Assembly: GCF_040219635.1 (NCBI RefSeq)
Contig: NZ_JAVJSC010000009.1
Coordinates: 372,001-436,000, forward strand
DNA from: Pyruvatibacter sp.
Lineage (GTDB): Bacteria; Pseudomonadota; Alphaproteobacteria; CGMCC-115125
DNA length: 64,000 bases
Direction of reading: 5' to 3'
Both the position numbers and the translations under genes were made by a program. A model generated the notes under the pieces. It was not told the origin of the DNA. It saw only the letters and a program-made list of their open reading frames with translations, and searched no databases. This document shows positions 10,070-16,621 of this stretch, one piece after another (within the stretch, counting starts at the first letter, position 1; every line of letters begins with the position of its first letter).

Positions 10070-10877
10070 ACTCGCCAAGGTACCGGCCCATGTACTTCTG
10101 AGACACATGGATATGCGTACCGGCAACCGACTTCTTAAACAGACGCCAGAACGACTCGACGCTGTTGGTGTGGTGCAGGGCATCATGCCGGTAGTCGTAA
10201 TAGGCCCACTCCTTAGCGCCGTGCTTCACAGCGCCGTGCTTATAGCCGTCGCCTTCCAGTAAGCCGTAGGACATGAGTTCATCGGTTGAGACGGTAGCGC
10301 CTTCCTCAACATTCCGCAGCACCACGCCGCGAAGCGTCGGCATTTTAACGTTCGGTATCACTTCAGCCTTGATCCGGCCATTCCGCTCTTTAAGGCCCAT
10401 CACAATCGTCTTGCCAGCCGCGCCGCGACCACGCTTGCCGGGGCGGTGACCGCCAACATAAGCCTCGTCAAGTTCCACATGGCCTTGCAGCATGTCGAAC
10501 TGATCCGCCTTCGTCATGAGATCGCGGATTTGCTGGCCCATGCGCCAAGCCGTCTTGTAGGTCACGCCAAGCGACCGCTCCAGTTCCTTACCGGATACGC
10601 CGTGGCGTGTCGTTACAAACAGGTAGATCGCATAGAACCAGAGTTGCAGCGGTGTCCGCGTGTTCTCAAAAATGGTGCCAGCGGTCGGGTACAGGTGATC
10701 GCCACAGTGGGAGCACGCATAGGCCCGGCGGTTGCTCATACGGTGGAACGTCGCCTCAACGCCGCAAGCCCTGCAATCATGCTTTAAGCCGTAACGCACC
10801 TGCATGATGTGCGTGAGGCAAGCCTCGTCATCCGGGAAGCGTTTGAAGAAGTCGCGAACTGTGAGTTGAGAAGCCAT
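10002..10877 (-). CDS. IS1595-family (ISXO2-like) transposase
   Basis: A 291-residue transposase. An N-terminal zinc ribbon (CRACGVE and ACSHCGDHL, four cysteines) is followed by the helix-turn-helix-like HGVSGKELERSLGVTYKTAWRM and the catalytic domain: HVELDEAYVGG (first Asp), VSTDELMSYGL (second Asp) and HTNSVESFWRLFKKSVAGTH (the third position is Asn, as usual in this DD[E/N] family). The C-terminal YLGEFTFRANHR is conserved. The frame begins at 10898, but a ribosome site, CGGAGGAAACG, directly precedes the ATG at 10877, so that start is chosen. The gene reads inward from the right inverted repeat. It appears intact. Confidence 0.93.
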   Translation of the reverse strand: MASQLTVRDFFKRFPDDEACLTHIMQVRYGLKHDCRACGVEATFHRMSNRRAYACSHCGDHLYPTAGTIFENTRTPLQLWFYAIYLFVTTRHGVSGKELERSLGVTYKTAWRMGQQIRDLMTKADQFDMLQGHVELDEAYVGGHRPGKRGRGAAGKTIVMGLKERNGRIKAEVIPNVKMPTLRGVVLRNVEEGATVSTDELMSYGLLEGDGYKHGAVKHGAKEWAYYDYRHDALHHTNSVESFWRLFKKSVAGTHIHVSQKYMGRYLGEFTFRANHREMENAMFDLLIGAV

Positions 10878-10914
10878 CGTTTCCTCCGATGACTTCAATA
10901 TAGGTGCTCATCTT

Positions 10915-10938
10915 ACTTGCTTCAAGGGGATAAACCCC
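10915..10938 (-). repeat. right terminal inverted repeat of the IS1595-type element
   Basis: Reverse complement of the left end over all 24 bases. The two ends diverge immediately inside (GGAACAAAGC on the left, AAGATGAGCA on the right), which fixes the repeat length. Confidence 0.95.
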
Positions 10939-10946
10939 TTATAATT
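10939..10946. repeat. target site duplication, right copy
   Basis: TTATAATT immediately right of the element. Removing one copy plus the element restores the OLD reading frame. Confidence 0.92.
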
Positions 10947-11108
10947 TGGGTTCGTCTCTCCATTAAAAAATAGATTCAGAGCACGGACAACATTTGATTT
11001 ACCAGAGTCGTTACGCCCAAAAAAAATATTCATATCCTCAACATGGCGAATGCGCTCTTTGTAGAGGGAACGGAAGTAAGCAATTTCAATTTCTTTTATG
11101 AGCCTCAT
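10939..11108 (-). pseudogene. OLD-family ATP-dependent nuclease, N-terminal fragment with Walker A
   Basis: The first 56 codons of the split OLD gene. It starts at an ATG at 11108 with MRLIKEIEIAYFRSL and carries the Walker A motif FFGRNDSGKSN at residues 29-39, then ALNLFFNGETNPNY up to the insertion point. Reading into the IS end adds ten foreign residues and a stop at 10908, so the present product would be a 66-residue stub without Walker B. The continuation is at 6455-8059. The low GC matches the C-terminal fragment and suggests acquired DNA. Confidence 0.88.
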
Positions 11109-11380
11109 TTTCTAGACCCTTCATCTTAATTTCATTGCTGGAATCCCGACAGTTATGATTGTGGAGAACTAGCTAATCGTCAATACAAAGGCTCCGAAGT
11201 TGTCACTTTCCTAGTGCGGCAACTCCTCTCCACATTCCCAAAAAACCTTATCCCCCCTCCCCCACACCCCCCTTATCCTTGTCGCACCTTCTGCCTGAGG
11301 GCATCCCGGACCGGCCGGGCTCTGGGCGGGAGGGCGGCGCCTGGAAGGGGCTGGTTGTTTGCGTTCGGCGGCGGATGCGA

Positions 11381-11420
11381 GTGGACCCCGGATCAAGTCC
11401 GGGGATGCGGGGGAGGAGAG
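11381..11420 (+). repeat. 40-base direct repeat with palindromic core, copy A
   Basis: GTGGACCCCGGATCAAGTCC followed by GGGGATGCGGGGGAGGAGAG. The core CCCCGGATCAAGTCCGGGG is palindromic. Copy B at 11949-11988 differs by one base. This GGAC/GATC palindrome is a widespread intergenic repeat type in alphaproteobacteria, from memory. Confidence 0.8.
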
Positions 11421-11776
11421 GGAGGCGTAACGGGCTTCTCCGGCCAGGCGGTGGATCTGAGTGGGTGACTGGTGACCGCAGGGATGTGACGGGTTAAAGG
11501 CCCTGACCTGCGGGGCGTGATGGTTCTGCCTGCGGCATGGGCCGGAAACCAGCGCACACGACGCCGGGTCACCGGAGATGCAGCGCGCGCGTAATGACGG
11601 CGCAGGCGTCTTGAGGGAAGACGGGAAATCAGGGTCGCCGAAGCGATGCCGTGCGGGACGTGCCGGAAGGCGGTCCTGTTCGACGTCATACGGATTGTCG
11701 CCCCGGCACGTCCTGCTGCCTTCGCGCGGAAAAGTCTGCGCGGGGCTTTTGGTGTTTGTGCCGGGTGAACGGGTGT

Positions 11777-11812
11777 CACCCCACCCCGGCCCTCCCCATC
11801 AAGGGGAGGGGG
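11777..11812 (+). repeat. GC-rich palindromic repeat, inverted partner of 11871-11915
   Basis: CACCCCACCCCGGCCCTCCC followed by CATCAAGGGGAGGGGG. It contains its own CTCCCC/GGGGAG stem and is an inverted, diverged copy of the element at 11871-11915. Confidence 0.65.
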
Positions 11813-11870
11813 ACTGTGGGGGGAAAATCAGGGGGCGACACGTGTGGCAATGGGGATGCGGAAAACTTTA

Positions 11871-11915
11871 CCTCCCCCTTGTGGGGAGGTCGGCGCGCGG
11901 CGCCGGGTGGGGGTG
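11871..11915 (+). repeat. GC-rich palindromic repeat, inverted partner of 11777-11812
   Basis: CCTCCCCCTTGTGGGGAGGT, then CGGCGCGCGGCGCCGGGTGG and GGGTG. Own stem CTCCCC/GGGGAG. This type of intergenic element recurs in alphaproteobacterial genomes (from memory). Confidence 0.65.
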
Positions 11916-11948
11916 AGCGAATGAGCGCTGCGGCACGCGGGGGTGCGC

Positions 11949-11988
11949 GTGGACCCCGGATCAGGTCCGGGGATGCGGGGGAGGAGAG
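11949..11988 (+). repeat. 40-base direct repeat with palindromic core, copy B
   Basis: Matches copy A at 11381-11420 except for one A to G change in the centre of the palindrome. It ends ten bases before the last codons of the antiporter gene, so it may also act as its transcription end. Confidence 0.8.
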
Positions 11989-12001
11989 GAAAGCGGAACG
12001 C

Positions 12002-13855
12002 TTACTCTGCCGCGGCCTTTTCGCGGGTGTCTTTATCAATCGGCAGGGGCTGGACGTCGTCTGAGCCCGGCGCTTCGAGGCCTGCATAATCCTTTTCGCG
12101 GATGCGGGTGATGATGTCGCCCACAGCTTCACGAGGCGTGCCGAGGCTTTGCAGCACCTGGCCGGCAAGCTGGAGCGAGCTTTCCAGCGTTTCGGGCACC
12201 ACGCCGGTGGCGCCAAGTTTAAAGAGTTCGTCCGAATGCGTCATATCCCAGGCGCGCACAAAAATGGGAATGCCCGGCCACCGGTTGCGAATGGCCTCGA
12301 CGGCGCGCGAGGCAGCCGCAAAATTGTCGAGCGTAACCACCACGGCACCTGCATGGTCCGCGCCGATACGCTCAAGCACATCGGGCTTGGAGGCATCACC
12401 GTAATATACAGGCTCCCCCTTGGCGCGGCACTCGCGGGTGCGCGGCACGTTGAGGTCGAGCGCCATATAGGGGTGCTTGAGGTCACCCAGCATCCGCGCC
12501 ACGGTCTGACCAACGCGGCCATAGCCCGCAATGATGACATGGCCCTCAAGGCCGCGCGCCTCATCTTCGGTGGCCTGAATGGGGTCAGCGCCGATACGGT
12601 CGTCGATGCGTTTTTTGAGGAACGCACCAAGGTCTGCCAAAAACGGCGTGGTGGCCATGGAGACGGCGGCGACAATCAGCATGTATTGCCCGATCGGATC
12701 GGAAATGATGTCCGAACCCATCGCGGCCGTGACGCCGACAAACGCAAACTCGCCGCCCGCCGACAGCAACAGCCCGGTGCGCAGCGATGTTGTCCACGGC
12801 AGGCGGAACGCCCGTGCCAGCCCGATGAGGATGATCGCCTTGAGAATGATCAGTCCGGTCACACCGATGATGACGTTGAACCATTCTTCCGCCAGCACGC
12901 CAAAATCTATGCTCATGCCGATGGAGATGAAGAACAGCCCCAGCAGCAGGCCCTTGAACGGCTCGATGTCGGTTTCAACCTGATGGCGGAACTCGGTTTC
13001 AGACAGCAGCAGCCCGGCGAGAAACGCCCCCAGCGCCATCGACAGCCCGGCAACGCCCGTGAACCACGCCGTGCCCAGCACAGCCAGCAGCGTCAGCGCC
13101 ATGAACAGTTCCGGGCTCTGCGTCCATGTCACCATGCGGTAGAGATGCCGCACCAGCCAGCGGCCGACAAAGATGATGAGCAGCACCGCGACAACAGCCC
13201 GCAGCAGCGCCATGCCCACCAGCTCCGCCACATGGCCGTTTTCGCCGGCGGCAAAGATTGTCACCAGCATCAGCAGCGGCACCACGGCAAGGTCTTGCGC
13301 CAGCAGCACCGCAAACGACGCCCGCCCCATGCGCGAGGAAAACTCGCCGCGCTCCATCAGCAACTGCATGATGACGGCGGTGGACGACAGCGCCAGACAC
13401 AGCCCGATGATGATCGACGCCTGCACCGTGTTGCCCCACCACAGGGCGGCGGCACCAATCACAGCGCCCGACACAACAACCTGCGCAAAGCCAAGGCCGA
13501 ACACCATGGTGCGCATGGCTTTCAATCGCTCGACGGACAACTCAAGGCCGATCATGAACAGCAGAAACACCACGCCCAGCTCGGCCATGGCCGCGACGCC
13601 CTCAACGTCGTCGATTACCGCAAAGCCGAACGGACCGATGATCGCGCCGATAAACAGATAGCCCAGCACCGGGCTGGCCCTGAACCACTTGAACAGCGGC
13701 ACCACCAGCACGCTGGCAACAAGGAAAACAATGATTTCACGGATATAGGGAACCGTGGCGTGCCCGGCGGCGTGGTCATCGTGCCCCACACCGGCGGCGC
13801 CGGACGCCATTTCGGCAGCCTGGCGCGCAACTTCCACAATGGTATCCGGTTCCAC
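12002..13855 (-). CDS. KefB/KefC-type monovalent cation:proton antiporter with RCK domain
   Basis: A 617-residue CPA2 antiporter. About twelve transmembrane helices span residues 38-400, with the CPA2 signatures LGYLFIGAIIGPFGF and ELGVVFLLFMIGLELS. The TrkA-N/RCK nucleotide-binding domain follows: HVIIAGYGRVGQTVARML (Rossmann GxGxxG) near 445, then a gating tail. The role is K+ (or Na+) efflux coupled to H+ entry, gated by a nucleotide or other ligand; KefB/YbaL are the nearest named types. The first 35 residues include a His/Asp cluster, GHDDHAAGH. The start is a GTG at 13855. No KefF/KefG-like regulator is adjacent. Confidence 0.92.
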   Translation of the reverse strand: MEPDTIVEVARQAAEMASGAAGVGHDDHAAGHATVPYIREIIVFLVASVLVVPLFKWFRASPVLGYLFIGAIIGPFGFAVIDDVEGVAAMAELGVVFLLFMIGLELSVERLKAMRTMVFGLGFAQVVVSGAVIGAAALWWGNTVQASIIIGLCLALSSTAVIMQLLMERGEFSSRMGRASFAVLLAQDLAVVPLLMLVTIFAAGENGHVAELVGMALLRAVVAVLLIIFVGRWLVRHLYRMVTWTQSPELFMALTLLAVLGTAWFTGVAGLSMALGAFLAGLLLSETEFRHQVETDIEPFKGLLLGLFFISIGMSIDFGVLAEEWFNVIIGVTGLIILKAIILIGLARAFRLPWTTSLRTGLLLSAGGEFAFVGVTAAMGSDIISDPIGQYMLIVAAVSMATTPFLADLGAFLKKRIDDRIGADPIQATEDEARGLEGHVIIAGYGRVGQTVARMLGDLKHPYMALDLNVPRTRECRAKGEPVYYGDASKPDVLERIGADHAGAVVVTLDNFAAASRAVEAIRNRWPGIPIFVRAWDMTHSDELFKLGATGVVPETLESSLQLAGQVLQSLGTPREAVGDIITRIREKDYAGLEAPGSDDVQPLPIDKDTREKAAAE

Positions 13856-14165
13856 GCTCGTTCAGCCCCGTCGATCACCTGAGCGCAGATTTAATGAGTG
13901 TCTTTGCAACGCGCGCCCAGCCCATATATATCAGAGGATATCAGCGCGGATACGCCGGGGAGCGATGTTCGGGCAACAAAAAGAAAATATTTCCGGCCAA
14001 ATATGTGCGGCATCAGCTTGCTGCTCAAATCGCGGGCACCTTTGCCTCCGCGTCAGGTCGCAGATGGGGCAGGATGATTTTTTCCGTGACCGGCAATACA
14101 CCTCACACGCTTGCAGCCCGCACCGGCTGTGAGCCAGCCAATCCGGCGGATCGGCATTTGCGTTC
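13856..14165. other. divergent intergenic region between the two antiporter genes
   Basis: 310 bases separating the minus-strand KefB-type gene and the plus-strand Ca/Na antiporter. It should hold both promoters, but I could not fix convincing -35/-10 pairs. It has AT-rich patches near 13920-13945 and 13980-14000. No gene is supported. Confidence 0.5.
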
Positions 14166-15107
14166 ATGATGTACCTTGCCCTCGCCGGTGGCCTGATCAT
14201 TCTGCTGTTCTGCGGCGACCTTCTGGTGCGCGGTGCGGTAGCCCTGGCAGGGCGGTTTGGTGTTCACCCGCTCATCATCGGGCTGACGGTGGTGGCGTTT
14301 GGCACCTCAGCGCCCGAACTCATGGTGTCGCTCAGGGCGGCCCTTGAAGGCGCGCCGGGCATTTCGCTGGGCAACATTGTGGGGTCCAACATTGCCAACG
14401 TGCTGATGGTGCTTGGCATTCCTGCCATAATTTATCCCACCGTGTGCAATCAGGCGTCGATCCGCCGCAACACCTCCATGATGGTCGGCTCCACCCTGCT
14501 GTTTGTCGGGCTGTGTCTCACCGGCACGCTGGTGTTCTGGGACGGGTTGATCCTGTTCATGCTGGTGCTGGCGTTCCTCGCCTATTCCGGCCTTCGCGCC
14601 CGCAAATCGCCGGACACGGATTTTGACAGCGACCTGGACGAGATCACCGGGTTGCCAGAACGCGTCTGGGCCATCTGCGCCTTCCTGCTCATCGGCCTAG
14701 CGGGCCTGCCGCTGGGGGCTGAGCTTGTTGTGGACGGCGCAACGGAGATTGCCCGTCGCTTCGGCGTTTCGGAAGCTGCCATCGGCCTCACCATCATTTC
14801 CATCGGCACATCACTGCCTGAACTTGCCACAACGGTGGTTGCAGCCTTCCGCCGACAGGCTGACGTGGCCGTTGGCAATGTCATCGGCTCAAACCTGTTT
14901 AACATTCTGGCCATCGGCGGCATCACCGCCATGGTGGTGGACCTGCCGGTGCCCGAAACCTTCATGCGCTTTGACCTGTGGGTGATGCTGGCCGCCGCCC
15001 TGCTGGTGGTGCCGTTCGCATTCATGCGCGCCACCATCACCCGGCTGGCCGGTGTCATCTTCACCGGTTTTTATGTCGCATATCTGTTCGCTGTGTTTCA
15101 GATCTGA
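14166..15107 (+). CDS. calcium/sodium antiporter (CaCA family, YrbG-like)
   Basis: A 313-residue inner-membrane exchanger with two homologous five-helix halves. Each half carries the alpha repeat: VVAFGTSAPELMVS plus GNIVGSNIANVLMVLG in the first, ISIGTSLPELATT plus GNVIGSNLFNILAIGG in the second. The acidic Glu of each GTSxPE and the Asn of GSN bind the cation. A short acidic loop (DTDFDSDLDE) separates the halves. Exchange of Ca2+ for Na+ or K+ is the family role. Two ATGs stand in tandem at 14166 and 14169. The stop overlaps the start of the reductase gene (TGATG). A paralogue lies at 58.2 kb. Confidence 0.92.
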   Translation: MMYLALAGGLIILLFCGDLLVRGAVALAGRFGVHPLIIGLTVVAFGTSAPELMVSLRAALEGAPGISLGNIVGSNIANVLMVLGIPAIIYPTVCNQASIRRNTSMMVGSTLLFVGLCLTGTLVFWDGLILFMLVLAFLAYSGLRARKSPDTDFDSDLDEITGLPERVWAICAFLLIGLAGLPLGAELVVDGATEIARRFGVSEAAIGLTIISIGTSLPELATTVVAAFRRQADVAVGNVIGSNLFNILAIGGITAMVVDLPVPETFMRFDLWVMLAAALLVVPFAFMRATITRLAGVIFTGFYVAYLFAVFQI

Positions 15108-15868
15108 TGAATCCGTCGCCAAAAACAGCACTGGTGACCGGCGGTGCCAAACGCATTGGCCGGGCGCTGGTTGAAGGATTGGCCGCCGATGGCTGGGCGG
15201 TTGCCATTCACTACGGATCGTCAGCAGATGCAGCGGCGGCGCTGGCCGCCGATATTGAGGCACAGGGCGGCAAGGCTGTGGCACTGCAGGCCGACCTGAC
15301 CGACGCCGGTGCACTTGAGAGCCTCATACGCGAGGCAACAACGGCCCTTGGCCCGCTGGGTCTGCTCATCAACAACGCTTCGCTGTTTGAAGAAGATACC
15401 GCGCACACGGTGACGCCTGAACGTTTCGACGCGCATATGGCCATCAATCTGCGTGCACCGCTGCTGCTGTCGCAGGCCTTTGCCGCACAGCTTCCCGATG
15501 ACGCTTTGGGCAACATCATAAACATCATTGACCAGCGCGTATGGCGGCTCACCCCGCGGTTTATGTCGTACACCGCATCAAAGGCGGCGCTGTGGACGGT
15601 AACACAGACACTGGCACAGGCACTGGCACCCAACATCCGCGTCAACGGCATTGGCCCTGGCCCGGCCCTTCGCAACGACCGGCAGAACCCGGACGATTTT
15701 GAAGCACAGGTGCGCGCGGTGCCGCTGTCACGCGGTCCCGACATGGCAGAGTTCCGGCGTACGGTGCGCTTTATTGTTGAAACGCCGTCGCTGACTGGCC
15801 AAATGCTGGCTCTGGATGGCGGACAGCATCTCGCCTGGCAGACGCCGGACGCCACCGGCAAGGAGTAA
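15107..15868 (+). CDS. FolM/pteridine reductase-like short-chain dehydrogenase
   Basis: A 253-residue SDR starting MNPSPKTALVTGGAKRIGRAL. The cofactor loop TGGAKRIG has the TGxxxRxG form of pteridine reductases and FolM rather than the usual TGxxxGxG. The catalytic Ser is replaced by Asp in NIINIIDQR, ahead of Tyr-x3-Lys (YTASK), again as in PTR1 and FolM. The likely reaction is NADPH reduction of dihydromonapterin or dihydrofolate. It overlaps the antiporter stop by one base and is followed 7 bases later by folB, which supports a pteridine/folate role. The open frame upstream to 14978 is a shadow of the antiporter. Confidence 0.82.
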   Translation: MNPSPKTALVTGGAKRIGRALVEGLAADGWAVAIHYGSSADAAAALAADIEAQGGKAVALQADLTDAGALESLIREATTALGPLGLLINNASLFEEDTAHTVTPERFDAHMAINLRAPLLLSQAFAAQLPDDALGNIINIIDQRVWRLTPRFMSYTASKAALWTVTQTLAQALAPNIRVNGIGPGPALRNDRQNPDDFEAQVRAVPLSRGPDMAEFRRTVRFIVETPSLTGQMLALDGGQHLAWQTPDATGKE

Positions 15869-15875
15869 GCGCTGA

Positions 15876-16301
15876 ATGACCAAGCAGCAGACTGGAAATG
15901 TCACACCCCTGCGTATCGCCGATGCCGCACGGCTCACCCGCCACGTGTTCGTCCGCGACCTGCGTCTTGATGCCCATATCGGCGTCCACCGCCACGAGGA
16001 AGGCCGTGCCCAGCCGATCATCGTCAACGTGGACCTGACCGTCACCGAGGGCGACGAGAGCCTCAACGACAGCCTGGCCAATGTGGTGTGCTACGAGCGC
16101 GTGGTGAACAACATCAAGGCGCTGGTGGATGCGGGCCATGTGCGACTGGTGGAAACCCTGGCCGAAGCCGTGGCAGAAGACTGCTTCACCGACGAGCGCG
16201 TGCTCGCCGCCCGGGTGCGGATTGAGAAACTGGACGCCATTGCCGAAGCTCATAGCGTGGGCATTGAGATAGAGCGGCTGCGGCCCCTGCCCCAATCCTG
16301 A
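15876..16301 (+). CDS. folB: dihydroneopterin aldolase
   Basis: A 141-residue FolB. It converts 7,8-dihydroneopterin to 6-hydroxymethyl-dihydropterin and glycolaldehyde in folate synthesis. Typical features: VFVRDLRLDAHIGVHRHEEGRAQPIIVNVDL (the N-terminal strand and dihydroneopterin loop), NVVCYERVVNNI, the HVRLVETLAEAVAEDCF helix with the substrate-binding Glu, and a last strand ending VGIEIERL. The N-terminus is about 20 residues longer than in E. coli. The ribosome site AAGGAG is in the end of the upstream reductase gene; the pair are surely one unit. Confidence 0.9.
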   Translation: MTKQQTGNVTPLRIADAARLTRHVFVRDLRLDAHIGVHRHEEGRAQPIIVNVDLTVTEGDESLNDSLANVVCYERVVNNIKALVDAGHVRLVETLAEAVAEDCFTDERVLAARVRIEKLDAIAEAHSVGIEIERLRPLPQS

Positions 16302-16621
16302 GCCTGCTCAAATACTCACCCTGCCTCAATAGTACGCATGTTTTGCACATGCGCACGGTGTGCATTTTAGGCGGCTGCCCCTCAAATGCACCGGGCCGCA
16401 GGCATAGTTGACCCCACACTTGCGCCAATTCTCATTTAAAAATCAGAGGGTTAGCGACCACGCGCCCGGAGGTGCCGCCTGCACGCTTGTCCATTGCGAA
16501 AGCGCGCAACTTTCACCCCCTGGGTTTTCAACAGACTTATCCACATGCACAGGTGACCTTTTTAGCCCAGAGCAAACCCGTTTTTGCCCGGCAGGCTGTC
16601 TATCAGGTACATATTGACCCC
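16302..16621. other. intergenic region upstream of uvrC
   Basis: 320 bases with no gene. It contains one perfect DnaA-type box, TTATCCACA (16537-16545), a GCACATGCGC-like inverted patch near 16345, and an AT-rich run near 16435. The uvrC frame is open back to 16472, but that stretch lacks UvrC similarity. Confidence 0.5.

Larger units (their letters stand above)
8060..10938. mobile_element. complete IS1595-type insertion sequence with passenger genes
   Basis: A 2,879-bp element bounded by 24-base perfect inverted repeats and flanked by the 8-bp duplication TTATAATT. It encodes an IS1595/ISXO2-like transposase (minus strand, right end), two plus-strand passenger genes, a small ORF and a hairpin-rich region. 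IS1595 members make 8-bp duplications and, from memory, some subgroups (ISNwi1 and ISNha5 types) are about 3 kb and carry passengers, which fits. Repeats, duplication and transposase all look intact, so the insertion is probably recent. Its GC is higher than that of the OLD gene it interrupts. Subgroup naming needs a comparison I could not run. Confidence 0.92.
11109..12001. other. 893-base non-coding region with repeats
   Basis: The first 100 bases are the AT-richer upstream region of the OLD gene. From about 11214 the sequence becomes GC-rich and repeat-laden: two 40-base direct repeats, a pair of inverted palindromic repeats and many simple G- or C-runs. ORFs on both strands (for example at 11214-11468, 11393-11779 and 11651-12064) are Arg/Gly/Pro-rich translations of these repeats without ribosome sites or protein families. 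I see no gene. Confidence 0.7.

Noticed and set aside
6455..11108. Full Gabija (GajAB) or other multi-gene defence island
   Set aside because: Only an OLD-type nuclease is present. No UvrD-like GajB, reverse transcriptase, methylase or other defence partner flanks it.
11214..12064. Several ORFs of 66-147 codons in the repeat region
   Set aside because: They translate GC-rich repeats and palindromes, overlap one another on both strands and have no ribosome sites.
12149..13882. 577-residue ORF on the plus strand
   Set aside because: It is the full antisense shadow of the KefB-type antiporter. Composition is His/Gln/Arg-rich, with no family or ribosome site.
16537..16545. Perfect DnaA box TTATCCACA upstream of uvrC
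   Set aside because: A single 9-mer is expected about once per 130 kb by chance on two strands; no cluster, AT-rich unwinding element or dnaA/hemE/parA neighbours are here, so not an origin.
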